Part shown: piece by piece, positions 22,973 through 35,419 of the stretch
Position numbering within the stretch: the stretch's first letter is position 1
Layout of the letters: every line of letters begins with the position of its first letter
NCBI GenBank assembly: GCA_019614645.1
Contig: JABWDB010000048.1
Location: 736,001 to 800,000 of the forward strand
Reading direction: 5' to 3'
DNA length: 64,000 nucleotides
From: Stratiolaelaps scimitus
Lineage: Eukaryota > Arthropoda > Arachnida > Mesostigmata > Laelapidae
Notes under the pieces: generated by a model
Told to the model about the DNA's origin: nothing
Seen by the model: the letters and a program-made list of their open reading frames with translations, nothing else
Database searches by the model: none
Made by a program: the position numbers and the translations under genes

Positions 22973-25900
22973 ACAGAGTAACAGGTCATTTCAGCAGGTA
23001 CAAGAGAGGTTGAAGAACTAAGTAAATCTCGACCCGATAGCCTCTTGAAGTAATCACAACACTCAGTGTTTGTTCCGAGGCCGGCGTAGGACAGCTGAGT
23101 GTGTGCGAGAGAAAGTGTGTGCCCAGCTAAACCACAACAGGAGAATCAGCAGAGAATCAGCGGAGGCAATACAGGGTTGCCCAGAACAGACGACACCGGA
23201 CAACAGACGCCACACGGAACATGAGTTCTGCTGTCATGTCAGACGCAATTGTAGCTGCTGCCGCTGCTACTGCTACTGCTGGTGCAATTGTGCGTGTATG
23301 ATGTTATGGTTGTGGCAGTGGTACACTGCGCCTCTTGACGACGTCGATAGAGAGGCTGTATCTGTGCGTTGTCACAACAACAGCAACACGGACGACAACA
23401 CTCACAACAGCAACATCCACGTGCTCTGGGGGCAGGAATCGTCGCCGGGCAGACGGATGGATGGTGGCCCGCTACCGGTAGGAAATGTCGAAAATGACCA
23501 ATAGAGAGAAGGGGAGAGCTGCCGGATGGTTTTTACCCGTGCCAGTGGCTATAGCATTTCTTGGTTGGGTCAACGGTGAATTTCCGTCCGAGTCTACGAC
23601 GGAGCGTTAGGGTGGAGGACGGACGTGTCGCTGTGAAGATTGCTGACGGACAACAGAGAGATTTCTCTCGACGGTTTAAGATAGGACAGGTCGTCTGATC
23701 GGTGGCTAGCTACCTCGTTCCGTTGCGTGCGACGTTGTCAGCAATGAAAACTTCGCACTGGTCGAGTCCGACGGTGGTGACCCATTCCGCTGGCGAGCAT
23801 CTATCAAGTCTATCTACCTGTTAGCGGAATTGGTGATGACCTCAGAAGCAACCTGATGATCAATACAGCTGCCCACCTCCGAGCTGCTCTATGAGCCGTA
23901 TGCTGAGCGACAGCGGACGCAACGTGCACAAGTATCCTAGACAGTCATCTCTTGCAGGAGTAGGAGGACATTGCAGCCATTCATTCGAGGCTATTGACGC
24001 CAGTGGCTATTTGCTGTCCGCTTTGACACCACAGTGTTCGATTCTGCTTGAACAGCTGATGGTCCACGCGACTGCCCCTATCGCTGATGCTGTTCCGGGT
24101 TCGTTTGTCGAGCGGCGCCCGCCGCGATAGAACTCGGATAGAGTCGATGGTGGTGCCGTCACAACCTGTATCGGCCTGCTAGCTGTGAAGCTTAGCGTAG
24201 ACCCGATTGCAGATTGACTGACACAACTACTCTGCGCCGATTTGTTACCCACGCGTGTGGCTGCGATCGGTTTGTGCTGTTGTTTGGGCCGCCTTCGATG
24301 AGAATCGGTGACCTCCGTATCCGTATTTGCTCGTGGATCCGATAAAGTTTGTCTCCCTTCTGTGCCGCCACCCTTCACCCCTAACACATTTCGCCTGCAC
24401 GGCCGTAGATCGACGACCGCGCCAACAACGACAAGCCCACGTCAAGCCAGCGTGTCACCTTATGCAGTGAGACTTTAGCAAGTCGCTGTAGTTCGGGAGA
24501 GAATCTCCCTGACGCTATACCTCGAGGCTATCGTGATTTTCTGAGGGCCTGTGAGGATTTTCCCGTGTTCCTCCCCTTATACTTCTCTTGTTTACGCACG
24601 AGCAGGGGTGGAGGGGCGGCTGCCGCCAGCCTTTGTGCCGTTTATCGATAGCAAACGAATTGCGGGAAGCGTTGACGGCTCCGCCGATCGCTCAACGAAT
24701 TCATTCGTTGCGTTGTTCACGGAAAAGCTGCTTCAACAAGCGTCAATCTGTGCCGTGCGCTAATCAAGACGTCGCGGCCAATGTCATTCGTTCTACCGAT
24801 TCGCTGCTCTATGGACGTCCTGTGTGTTCTGTCAAAGCTGTGACTTTTACCATCCACCAGCGTTCACTGACAGGCCCACCACAGTGGCGGCGGCGGCGGC
24901 CACGAGTGTGCTACTATAATCAGCACAGCAGACAACGACGACGACGACGGTTGAGACAGTGAATTTGCTGAACTCGACAAAAACCTAACGCGAACAGCAC
25001 GGCCTGCTGCTTGTCGCTACCTGTTGTCGCTTGTAGGGCCTGCTCAGCCGTTTGTGGGTGTGTGTGTGTGCGTGAGCCTGCTGAAAAACACAGCGCACCC
25101 TACTGCGCCACCGCCAACGCCGTGGCCGGGCGATTCGACTGTAACACAGGACGCAATGCGAGATAGATCCTCCCCCCGTTGATTCGTGTTTTAACAGCAG
25201 GAGACCAGCGATCGTTGATGATCGTTGGTGATGATGTCGTGGTGAGAGGTTTTAGCTAGACGAGAGCCGTAAGGGATTTGTCGCTGCCTGGTCGTTGTGA
25301 CCACCATATGAACGACAGCTGACGACAATAAACGAGAGCGTCGCACGGCTTCGCGATTTGAAGAACGGTGTATATCAAGCGGATACCAAGTGGTTGTCTA
25401 TCTACTATAAGCTATCACTATATTGTATTTGTAGCTGTTTATAGCAAGAGGATCATCCACAATAACAACAATAGTTTCCGCAACAGCATCAGTGACCACA
25501 GTCTCACATTGACAAGCCACTGCGCGCGGCTCCTCAAAGTGTTGCTTGCGTTGCTCGGGCAAGCATTTAGACAAGACGAAATTTGAAGTCGTCCCTCCAA
25601 CGGATCTGCTAGAAGTACATCGGTGTATGCGTACACGTGATTTGTGATAAAAAAAAAAAACACGTTTGCAAATGCTATTTCTAACTAGCACTACTTAGTA
25701 TTACTTCTAATACATTGTGATACAACACAATAATAATAACAAGAACGTGTTCGAAGAAGTTGTCGAGGCATCGAGATGCCGAAGAGGAAGAGAGACTATA
25801 TATAGGCTTATATTTGATCTATGTACTATAAGCGCGGAGGACGCTGTCGACGGAAGGCGAAAAAGGCTGGGAGAAATCCTTCATCTGAAACCCCCCCGCC

Positions 25901-26288
25901 GGATCGAAGAGGGCGCGCTCTGATTATTACCCAGTGACCATTTCTTTTCAAGCCAGAGTCGAGTCGTGTCATACTCGTCTGAAGCTCATCGGCGCAGCGT
26001 CTGGTTCAGTGGATAATAATGTCACCAAGTGAGATCGTGACTTGAAAATCGGCCAGATTCTCCGATCTGTTAGCTGTGCCCAGTTGTGGAAATATCTGAT
26101 CATGGGCGTGACACTATGAGCCTAGCAATGACAATATGACACCTGATCAGTGCACGATATATACACGTGTGATATAAGTGATACGTTAAGTGATCCGAGT
26201 CAAGACGAGTACAAGTCTCAGGAGCATTCGACACGATCTAATTTGAAACAATTAGCAATTATTAACTGTTCCTTGTTAATTCTACGCA

Positions 26289-26341
26289 ATGAGCCGCAGG
26301 AGGGTGAACTCGGAGGGAGACTCGACGAAGGCCTTATTAAG
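26289..26341 (+). CDS. Weak candidate first exon
   Basis: An ATG (G at -3) opens 17 codons (MSRRRVNSEGDSTKALL) ending at a strong donor, AAG|GTGAGA, in the same phase as GRAMD1 exon 1. It follows the 21.3-25.9 kb GC-rich block by about 350 bases. Another frame is also open across this donor, so the coding assignment is weak. Confidence 0.2.
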
Positions 26342-26349
26342 GTGAGATA

Positions 26350-27230
26350 ACAGTGAACAACCAGTGGAATATGTTCAAATATTCAAACACCAGCCCATAC
26401 CAAGCTTGCATTCGGTGTACCGCCACAGTGATGTATCTGCCAAAGATGTGCGTGCCATCTTAGTGGCTAAATACTGCAGAGTTTGCGGGGTCGCAAATGT
26501 AGTAATAATTCCCCCCAGATGAGAAGGGATACCGGGAAGGACCGTGGTGCTGTTGAACATCGTCAACAGTTCCACGGGGGGTGAGGGGGTCATGGTCTTG
26601 ACACGCATTTGCGTGACAACACCCCCCTCGCTTTAAAAAAGAAAATATTCAAAGAGAGAATGTGGGCGTGACCCCCCAGAAGTTGCCATTCGAAGTAATG
26701 ACTCTGATGCACTCTGAAGCATCTGGGAGAGGTTGGAGAAGGGAGGGGGGTGTTTAGTGGGGTTTGTGAGTGCCGCCACACTATTAGTATTGAGGGACTA
26801 ATATTTCAATATTCCACAATAACAAAAAATAGTAATAATATTGATTCGAGCTCGAAAGAGGAGCAGGTTTACTTTATTTTGATGTATGCTTAAGCCGGCT
26901 CTAATGAGTGTGCATTGTCATAGGTACAACAAGCTAACGTTGTTGTGGTTATCCGATAATGTAATTATGTGGACAAAGAAAAACAAAAATTACTCTAGCT
27001 AATTAGTAAGATTAGTATTACTACGTATGGTCATTAAATGGACACTATAGCGCTGTGCGTACAGGCAAAATTTATTAATCCACATGTAGCCTTCTTGAGA
27101 TAGATGGCAATAATATTATAACAACAAAATCCTTGTATCCATATTAGTGACTAATTAATTACCGAGATCAAGTTTTTTCTTAGACGAGGCAAAGTGTCGC
27201 ATGGGTGAACTCAGCGTCAAGCAGACGAAC
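26350..27230. other. Spacer without recognised features
   Basis: AT-rich, with C/G homopolymer patches near 26510-26760. No gene or repeat recognised. Confidence 0.5.
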
Positions 27231-27300
27231 CTCAACTTGGTGCATTATATATATATAACCTCAACCAGGTGTATTATATATATATATATATATATATAAC
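27231..27300. repeat. Tandemly duplicated TA-tract segment
   Basis: The segment CTCAACTTGGTGCATTATAT is followed by a near copy (CCTCAACCAGGTGTATTATA), each ending in a (TA)n run. Confidence 0.75.
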
Positions 27301-27410
27301 AGTATTCAAATTGCTTATTTCAACCCGAACATTATTAATTGAAGAAAACACACGTCTCAACTAACAAAGCGAAAATGTGTGATCAACCCTCTGTGTGTGC
27401 TATGGTCAAT

Positions 27411-27635
27411 GTGGCCTGGTGTATTCACGTGAGCCGGCCTTGCAATCGAAGGATGACAAACACGCATAGGTACTCATACGGGTTCGATCACCCCCACCCT
27501 AAATGGACGTTTGCATTTGAAGGGGGGGGGGGACTCTGTTAATTATGAAGCGAGCAATTATGCCCAAAGCAGTTGTTCAGTGGACTTTAGTTAAATGTTT
27601 AAGCTTCTGGGAGAGTCGTACCTGGGAAATTTTAC
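27411..27635 (+). repeat. SINE-C, near-complete copy
   Basis: The tRNA-like head has TGGCCTGGTGTATTCACG and the B-box GGGTTCGATCACCCCC. The body has CCTAAATGGACGTTTGCATT and a G homopolymer. The tail has CAAAGCAGTTGTTCAGTGG and TTAAATGTTTAAGCTTCTGG. This copy best links head and tail of the family. Confidence 0.65.
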
Positions 27636-27639
27636 TGTT

Positions 27640-28860
27640 ATTGTGCAAATGTCTACCGTTTTTGTTGAGCTACTTATCCAGATAGTGCTGCTAATAACAG
27701 CAAAAGTAGTTTTTCGACAAGAGACAGATAGGATAGATTAGACAGATTTATGATTACGGAAATGAGGTAAATACTCCGTATCCAGTAATAGGCCGCATTT
27801 TAAATAAGACATTACACAAATATATATATACTATATATATATATAAATAAACTTATTTAGACAACTATATCTATAAGAGAACTTCAGCGGTTGTAAGAAA
27901 CACTGCAGTTCCGTTCATGATAAACGAATAAAAGTTTGCATTGTATTATTGCATAAGTACGTAGATAGTTCCCGTTATGGCCACTTTGAGGATCCCTTAA
28001 GTAGCGGAGACCACCTTCAGAGTTGGCGATTCTCTACGAGGACAGTATTATTTGTTTAAATCAATGTATCGTATTGACGGTTTGTGTTCTATTACACTGC
28101 TATGGTAATCGTCCACACTCCCCTCGCGAGGGCCATGGAAAAAAAATGGTGTGTAAACGGGAGAACTTCCTAAACAATCATCTCTCCTATTGACTACAAT
28201 GCGTGGTGGGTACTATTTGCAATACAGTATATGTAGCTGTTTCCAGAGCGAATCAGCTCAGAATTTCTCCAAGTATTCGCTTGGTGAGTTCGCAACGAGA
28301 ACTCAAACTCAGGGAGGTGTCGATTTTAGGCTCACTGGCCTGCAGAGTTTCTGTTTCTTCATTGTCTTGACCTAACGCAGACACGAACAAATTAGGCCTG
28401 AAATCGCGGCCTGCTTCGCCATATGAAGCCGACATATGTTTTGCACGGCCTCAAGCTCAAACTGTGTCAGCCTCGGTCCACCGTCGATCCGAAAAAGAGG
28501 CGACTTCGGACTTAATTTCACATTAGCGAACATCTGAAGCGACAGCAACAGAACTCAACGAGAAATAAATAGAAATAAATTGATCCGAGCAATAAATAAT
28601 GTAATGTTGACTCAATTCTTGTCGGATATTCTACAGGGTTCTCATATTCGACCTGTTCATACTCTCTTCACGTCTGTTGTGTCACCATTCTTCACCTGTA
28701 AACGATGCTTGGGAGCCTCCTGATGCGTTAAATGATGTCAGTCAATGATATAACATCAAGAGGGCCACATCACAAGGTGGTATATTTACGAGACCTGACG
28801 TTTTTTCCGGAGGGTCCTACTCTATCAACAACAAACAGTTCTAACACAGTTCACGGTATT
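27640..28860. other. Spacer without recognised genes
   Basis: Contains (TA)n near 27821-27846 and short ORFs only. A vague SINE-A-like tail occurs at about 27878-27940, too diverged to call. Confidence 0.45.
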
Positions 28861-28869
28861 GCGTTTACG

Positions 28870-28950
28870 TATTACTTCCTAAGGTGGACCCCTGAACGCA
28901 AATGTGGACTTTTTTGTGGGGATCGAACCCCTGTGACCACCCCCGTATCA
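28870..28950 (-). repeat. tRNA-like SINE-C head fragment (reverse)
   Basis: The reverse strand reads GGGGTTCGATCCCCAC (B-box), then TCCACATTTGCGTTCAGG, resembling the SINE-C head and body junction. Truncated on both sides. Confidence 0.4.
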
Positions 28951-29143
28951 TACCTCCGGTTGCAATACAGACGCACACACGAATGCATCGCTATTCGACG
29001 TGTAACGCCTTTAACACCTAGCGCAGCTCGGACAACGGTGTTTGTACTGTGACAATTAAAAGAACTACTTCAGAACAGCTTCTAACGCTGGTCGGCAAAC
29101 ACGCTACGCATTGGTGTGTTTACGGAACCCAATAGTGCCGGGC

Positions 29144-29144
29144 A

Positions 29145-29178
<34 letters not shown>
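29144..29178. repeat. (TA)n microsatellite
   Basis: About 16 uninterrupted TA units. Confidence 0.95.
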
Positions 29179-29180
<2 letters not shown>

Positions 29181-29628
29181 CAGTCGTGAATATCAACTAC
29201 CCGTCGATGTGTCAACGTGTTCATTTAACGTAAGAATTCTCTACTTCGACAACACACCGCGTCCAGCACTCGGCTGAATTCATAGAACGTTCCGTTTGTA
29301 ATGACAACGTTTGTATTCTCGATGCACAAGGCATTCGGGGTTAGTAATTACAACGTGGAAAATCTACACCATACAATTGACAATTCTAGGGATCCCGTGC
29401 CAGTCAAACGCTCGCCCCCTTGACTAATTGCCTGATGATTCAAATGTTACGGATTATTTAAATTAGTAGTTTTGGAAAACGCAGCTCTCCGACGTAACAA
29501 CACCCCCTGCCGAAGCCAGACGAGCGGTAGCCAGCCTAGCGAACGATTGGTCATTCTCTTGTGTCAGATTCATGCCTGCTGACTCGAGGGTAGACTTTGC
29601 AATGATTTCGCAATGTGGCTTTAAGCGA

Positions 29629-29658
<30 letters not shown>
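29629..29658. repeat. (ATT)n microsatellite
   Basis: About ten ATT units. Confidence 0.95.
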
Positions 29659-29659
<1 letters not shown>

Positions 29660-29919
29660 GCTGCAGGGGCGATGCTGCCCTATTCGACAAGCATCGTCAT
29701 GTTTCTGAACTTGTGACGGGAAAATAGTCACTATTATGTGAAAGGTCGTAATAGATTTGTTCATCTTCTCGCTCAGGGGTTAAGTTTATCGATGATAAGG
29801 ATTATACTGAAATTGAAGTGAACTAATGATCGAATTCCTAATTATTGTATGTTTGAATTAATATATATATATATATATATACGACGTTCATTCCTTTGCC
29901 AACTGAGCATAGATCTTTT

Positions 29920-30112
29920 TTTCTTTGAGAGGAGGAAATTTTCTTCAAACGCACGGACACCACCAGAGACACCTTCCAATCTCCATGAAAGTGGGTCCCG
30001 ATCCAGTGCAGGTGGGAGGAGTTGACGTCGATGACAAAACGCCTCTCTGCCTGCTAAAACCACCATCCTCTGCTGAGAGAGTCCATCTCTTCCCCAGAGT
30101 CGAATTAACCTG
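29920..30112 (-). repeat. Dispersed repeat family E (reverse copy)
   Basis: Read in reverse, this matches 34470-34660 and 59110-59302: an ordered series CTCAGCAGAGGATG, GGCGTTTTGTCATC, GCACTGGATCGG, GTCTCTGGTGGTG, TTTGAAGAAAATTTCCTCC and a terminal A-rich run. The A-rich end suggests a retroposed (SINE-like) element. Confidence 0.6.
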
Positions 30113-30119
30113 CCACATC

Positions 30120-32340
30120 ATTAAGAGTAAACTGAGCATAGATCTAATCTAGTTCAGTAGCACAATGATCCATTATCCCGTCTCGGATATCTCCGGAACG
30201 AATCTGCTCCTGGTGGTGGTGGTGGTGGTTCTGCTGCTACAGTTGTTTTATTTTTGATACCTTGTGTCGAGTTTTTGTTCATGCAATGGCTGAGATGCCG
30301 ATTCATTGGTCGGCTTAAATTGATAAGGTCGACAATATGCCTAGGTATGCTTAGGTAAGCATGAGCTAGAGTAGGTCTCATCGACAATTGGGCAACATCT
30401 GCCTGGACGAACCCTGGTCAAATTGCTGTTTCTAAACAGCTTGTGCTTATAATGACTCACACATGTTGAGTCAATGTTTTGGGGTCGAAAAAAATCCATT
30501 GGCCGGCTTCCGATTCGATTTTACACAACCAGCCACAGCCAACGATGACAAAATCGTCTATGAGTGGCTGTACTGTTGGGGAGTTATCACCTGTACAGAC
30601 GATATGGATTGATGACAAAACAACGGCATTAACAACACAGTTATCTCATGTTTGCTAGCCAATCTCCGCGGTTTTATTATAGCGACAATAGGCGAGCCGT
30701 GTCCAGTAGTGGAAAACCGGTATACATGTTAGGGTCTCGCACTTGTCACTGCTAGTAGTAGTAGTAATAGTTATTGCGATATCGACGATAGCTTCTCAAG
30801 CAGGTCACCGTATTCTGCCCTGGTGAATCAATCTATCGAAACGTCGAGCGACGAGACTCCGCGAGACGTTCGCCAATTGTGCAATAATAGCAAGTGCAGT
30901 ACAATACAAACTGCGGTTGATTGGCGGAACTGCATCATGCATCATACTTGAGTTCTCGTGAAAAAACAAAATAGGTAAAAAGTGTAAAATATTCAAGTGA
31001 TATAGCAAGTGATTCACAATACGCTTTCACAGATTTGGCGAACGGATAAGCGGATTTTATTCTTGAGGTTGAAAGTTACTCGAATCGAACGTGGTAAGAA
31101 CCTCGGCTTGTTTTATGGAAATGTTCGACATTTTCGTAATATGTATATATATTTATATATATATTATTTTTAATCATCGATCTCCATAGAGGGTGAAAAT
31201 ACAAGCATAATTAGGTGGCATACGCATCTCTCTTTTTTACTTGTTTCCTGTGCTATGATTTGTATCTGGATGTCCAAAGGTGCTTCATGTCGTTGAGGAA
31301 CACTAGAACAACAATATATAACGTTCCATATAATATTCCTATTTAAATCTTATTTCGGCCGTCATTTTTCGAAGTGTTAATTAATCCATTCAAATTAATT
31401 GAATTCCCGAAAATGCTCGGCAATTATGCCTAAGCATGCACTCTGCAGTACGGCGTAAATTTTTTATAAATTCGAACAAGGATCATTTTGATTTCTACCG
31501 CAACGGGTTGCTGGGTCCGCTCGCCCAGCGTCAATTGATAACCTCGCTATTCTGGTACGGGCCCCGACGACAATCCGGACCCCCTTGTAGTGAGGATTCT
31601 GGCAGCTTAAGTTGCGTTTGCGGTTGGCGACTAGGGCATCTAATCGTCAACGAGTATCAACCGCTGTGCGACACCATGATAAGCATTAGGAACTATGAGG
31701 GAGGTGTTTTTCATTCGAGAAGTTTGTCGTTTGCGGGATACGAACTTCGTTCACTGGCAACAGTTGTTTGAAGGTAATTAGTCAATTATAAAAGTGGACG
31801 GCAATTGCACTTCCTCCCCCGCCGCTGGACGTTGCTTGAAACAACTCGTTCAATACTTAGAGACTCTTATTTCTGCTCTAATTAGCTACAAAGCTACAGT
31901 AATCTCTATGTCCCTCCCTCGTGCACCGTTGACGTCGGAAAGTTACGGCAGCGTTTCTCACTGCAATCAGCACTTTAACTTTCTGCTATCTTATGTGCAC
32001 AGCCATTAACCAGTCATACACGTCGTTCGTCAGCTGCATGGTGTGCACTTTGAGCAGAGGGTGCACCAAGCGATGACGCGACCAGCTGATGACAGCCCAG
32101 GCAGCCTTTCCGATTGCTGTTAGCAATCGAGCTGCGTTTCGCGTATCGTATCAACGACCGCGTTCTCTGGTATCCACAACACGAGGCAGGCTGTCGTCTA
32201 CGGTGGCTCATCCGGCTAATCTGGTGATTCAGTAGGGCACGCCCACTGTAATTTCATCCGCGCGGGGCGCTGGGCCCCTTGTATTGGTCAGTGGCTTACC
32301 ACCATGACACAGGGGAACAAGAAACAAATCCATTTCATAG
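30120..32340. other. Spacer without recognised genes
   Basis: ORFs up to 111 codons occur, but none has a known motif or well-placed splice sites. Contains a short (GGT)n run near 30210-30228. Confidence 0.45.
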
Positions 32341-32345
32341 AGAAG

Positions 32346-32505
32346 TCAGCGCGTCGGGTCGCGCATGAACAGTGGATAAATGGTCTCTGCCTGTAGAACA
32401 AGGCTGGAAGGAGGTTCGAGTCGTTTCGTGGCGTGGTGACAATATATAAGATAACTTCTTAAGCATTTTAAAAATTGTAGTTCCTTTAATAAACCAATGG
32501 AAAAC
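32346..32505 (+). repeat. SINE-A copy, diverged
   Basis: GTCAGCGCGTCGG head, GGTTCGAGTCG B-box, then CTTCTTAAGCATTTTAA and GTAGTTCCTTTAATAAACC. More substitutions than the 13322 and 17933 copies. Confidence 0.7.
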
Positions 32506-32619
32506 GTTTACGTTACCTACTTTCGTGACACTACTGCTTAGCCAGGTAACGAGAGTAGTGGTACAGTGGCATTTCAGCTGGTGTAACCTATCGAGACTAG
32601 CTACTCTGTCAAATACGTG

Positions 32620-33927
32620 GTCACGACACCACGCAACATAGTTGACCTAACCTATCCTTGCCACCTGTCCCCTACAATGCTTTCTCCATTACCTTCGAGT
32701 AGTTGCAGCGAAACAACTGCGACTTTGCATGTGACAACATTTACCATATATTCAGCCCTTCTCGCTAACTCGGAAATCAACGAGAAAGCGTCTACTTGTA
32801 GACAATGAATACATGTGTTCGTCGAGCGCCGGTGTCGATCGCCTCTTAAACTCTCAAACTGTCTCTGGCGTCAGCACACGCAGCGCAGTTCCGCCAGCAG
32901 CTCCCCCTGCAATACTCATCCGACTGCAACTACCGTTGAGCTGCTACAGCCGCGGCACAGCAACTGTGCACCGGCGATAGCGTCAGTGAGCGCCGCAGCA
33001 GCGACAGCAGCAGCATTAGTAGAGATTAGCAGCTTAGCGCAGAGCATTGCCGCGGGCGACGATTACAACGTTTCGCGAGCGGATGACTGCCACAGAGAGA
33101 TATCAACAGCGTAGCACACACACACAGAGATATGAGAGAGAGACGAGAGAGAGAGACAGAGAGAGGGGGAACGGGGGACAGTGTCAGCAGTCATAGAGCG
33201 GCATCGTGGCGACATTCGTGGTATCTCGGAAACAAAACGCAGACCCGCACATCTGATAGAAGAAGACACAACCGGACTCTAGCAGATTGAACGATTGACA
33301 GACCACATTGTCATTTGGCCCCGGGATCGAATATCGACTGTCGACTGCTGTTGTCGGGCGGTTACACGTTGCCGGACGGATGGTGCATGCTCTGTTCGTC
33401 ATTGTCTCGTGTTGCGGAGCCACTTCGAACGTGGAGACCTACGGAGGACGGAGCCGAGTGGTGGAAGAATCTGTGCGAGTGTGTGACAGCATGAACAATG
33501 CTATTGTGCCGAACTGAAAAAAAAAAAAAAGACCAGTGAGATTCAACAGGAAGTTACTCAGAGCGAGAGAGAGAGAGAGAGAGAGAGAGGGAGGCGCACA
33601 CAGCACCCTACACACACAGACTCTCACTGTGTGTGTATCGTTTGAGCTTACTGCTCCTTACAAACACCCCCTGGTTAACATGAGCTCGTCGGCAGGAGAT
33701 CCGTGTCAGTAAGACGTGGCGCTGTTGTGCACTGGATCGCCCACTGCTGTGTTCGTACGTGTTTCCGGTGTACAGGTTGGGACAGGTCCTGCCGCTGTAC
33801 AAAAGGTGGCCACCTTCGGTACAGTGACCCTCGTCTATCGGAACGCAAGGACGGAGCCTTCTAGCCACGTACGATAGACGCCAGCCAGTGTTGGCTGGTT
33901 GGACGGCGGTGGGTCCAGTTCGATTGA
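32620..33927 (+). promoter_or_regulatory. GC-rich promoter/5'UTR-like block
   Basis: GC-rich low-complexity sequence with GCAGCA runs (32970-33040), GA runs (33130-33175, 33560-33592) and an A15 run at 33517. No dominant ORF. It leads into the small candidate coding exon at 33928. Confidence 0.35.
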
Positions 33928-34043
33928 ATGGATTTGGAACTGTTGACGACCGCTACCGGTGTGGAGACTCTCCCGGAGAGCGAACTCCTTGCCCTTGGCC
34001 TTCAGGGGAACGCCGTGGAACTGGTTGAAATCACCCGAATGAT
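33928..34043 (+). CDS. Candidate alternative first coding exon (possibly of GRAMD1)
   Basis: An ATG immediately after an in-frame TGA opens 38 codons (MDLELLTTATGVETL...), acidic and leucine-rich with protein-like composition, ending at donor GTACGT with two bases left over. That is the phase needed to enter GRAMD1 exon 2 at 41903. A GC-rich leader precedes it. The initiation context is only moderate (T at -3, G at +4). The link to GRAMD1 is inferred from strand, phase and the lack of other acceptors. Confidence 0.35.
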
Positions 34044-34469
34044 GTACGTCTCCTTTTAGATATGACCGTAGTAACATATACATTAGTTAATTAATGTAAT
34101 TAATTATTACTCGACACATGACAATATCTCGTTATACTAATGAGGGCCCTAATTCGATCTGGCTGGAAATTTCGTTAGCGTCCCAGCACCTGGTCCTGTT
34201 CGCGCTTACATGTTCCTTTGTCTTTTGCCCATTGACAGGCCATATTGTAGATGTGTGGATTAAGCCATGTGCTACATAATTTCTACGACCTCAAAGAAGA
34301 TACTAGATATTTAGCGTACAATGGCAATCATTACAAACAAGGACAAAAATGAGACAGCACCGAACGAATGGAATCAATAATGAGTAACTTCCTCAGGGAG
34401 TAACTCGGGGGCGGAGCGGTGTTCTGTTCACTATCGAGGTAATGCCAAGCTTAAAGGCGAATCGAGGGA

Positions 34470-34660
34470 GGAGACAGAGACAGTCTCAACAGATGATGGT
34501 GATGGTTTTAGCAGCGACGGTAGAGGAGACATTGGGTAATCCTACCGTGCAGTGGATCGGCCCACCTTCGATAGGGTGATTCGAATTCGTCTCTAGTGGT
34601 GTGTCCGTCCGTCGGTTTGAAGAAAATTTCCTCCAATAAGAAAAAAAAGACGGTACTGTT
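34470..34660 (+). repeat. Dispersed repeat family E (forward copy)
   Basis: Shares GTGCAGTGGATCGG, CGTCTCTAGTGGTGTG and TTTGAAGAAAATTTCCTCC with the copies at 29920 and 59110, and ends in an A-rich run. Confidence 0.6.
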
Positions 34661-34765
34661 TCGGGTTACCTACGGCAAATTAAAGCTTGCGCTGATACGC
34701 CACGTATATGTAGTACAATCCACGCGATTGAGATTCTTGTTCGTATTACTTTTCTTATACCGGTA

Positions 34766-34913
34766 AGGTAAAAGGTAAAGGTATATTGGTTTATTAAAGG
34801 AGCTGCAATTTTACAATGCTTAAGCTCTCCTGTATGTCTTACAGCGGGGCTCGAACCTGCACCCTCTGGCTTCTGATAGCCAGAGACTTAGCCGCCCAAG
34901 CCACCGCGCTGAT
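34766..34913 (-). repeat. SINE-A, full-length copy (reverse)
   Basis: The reverse complement carries the A-box-like head ending near 34913, the B-box GGTTCGAGCCCC and the tail with AATAAACC near 34785. Complete and well conserved. Confidence 0.88.
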
Positions 34914-35116
34914 ATGCGTGATCACTGTGACGTAACTGCTACACGATGCCCTCTGGTCTGAGACCAACAAAGGGTAACGAAGGTAACTCTGATGCCCCAG
35001 CACGATCGAACGCACAAAGTTGTATTTGTTAATAGCTTACATTGGCCCGAGTCTTTGACAAACGAACAATAACAGGATAAGGAAACCTTTTCGTGGAAAC
35101 TCAGTGTAACCGAAAT

Positions 35117-35180
35117 TCGCCCATATATTGGCCCATATATTCAATTCGACCATATATTGGCGCATATATTCGCCCATGTG
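35117..35180. repeat. Imperfect tandem repeat
   Basis: The unit CCCATATATTGGC and variants recur four times with short linkers. Confidence 0.7.
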
Positions 35181-35317
35181 GGGCTGCCCACCCATCAGGT
35201 GGCCGGCACTAGCGTGTCACGCAGCGCACGCCATACATAGACGTGCACGGAGGGATATGCGGATGTATCACAAAGACCGAATCAATACATCTCAGAAAAA
35301 TTGGTGTCGAGCCCTTT

Positions 35318-35410
35318 GGTGGCCTGGTGGTGCACCTTCGTGTGGGCCTTGCAATTGGGTGGAGACACGGTAGGTGCACTTGGGGTTCAATTTGCCCTAC
35401 CGGGGGACAT
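35318..35410 (+). repeat. SINE-C head copy
   Basis: Contains GGTGGCCTGGTGGTGCACC and TGGAGACACGGTAGGTGC followed by a degenerate B-box. Similar in reverse to the copy at 57506. Confidence 0.55.
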
Positions 35411-35419
35411 TTGCTACAT

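Larger units (their letters stand above)
21300..25930 (+). other. Long GC-rich, low-complexity block (possible 5'UTR or long non-coding transcript)
   Basis: About 4.6 kb of GC/CpG-rich sequence with CAG, GCA, GTC and GAC runs and many overlapping ORFs in several frames, none recognisable and none clearly dominant. The composition matches the 8.7-10.8 and 32.6-34.0 kb blocks. A SINE-C copy (about 21815-22001) sits inside. The block could be promoter plus long leader for a + strand transcript, or an independent non-coding RNA. The strand is a guess from neighbours. Confidence 0.35.

Noticed and set aside
24007..24387. 126-codon reverse ORF
   Set aside because: Ser/Thr-rich product in a block where ORFs overlap in many frames. 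No splice or motif support.
33491..33517. Tiny ATG ORF (MNNAIVPN) in the 33-kb GC-rich block
   Set aside because: At most an upstream ORF in a leader. Too short to call as a gene.
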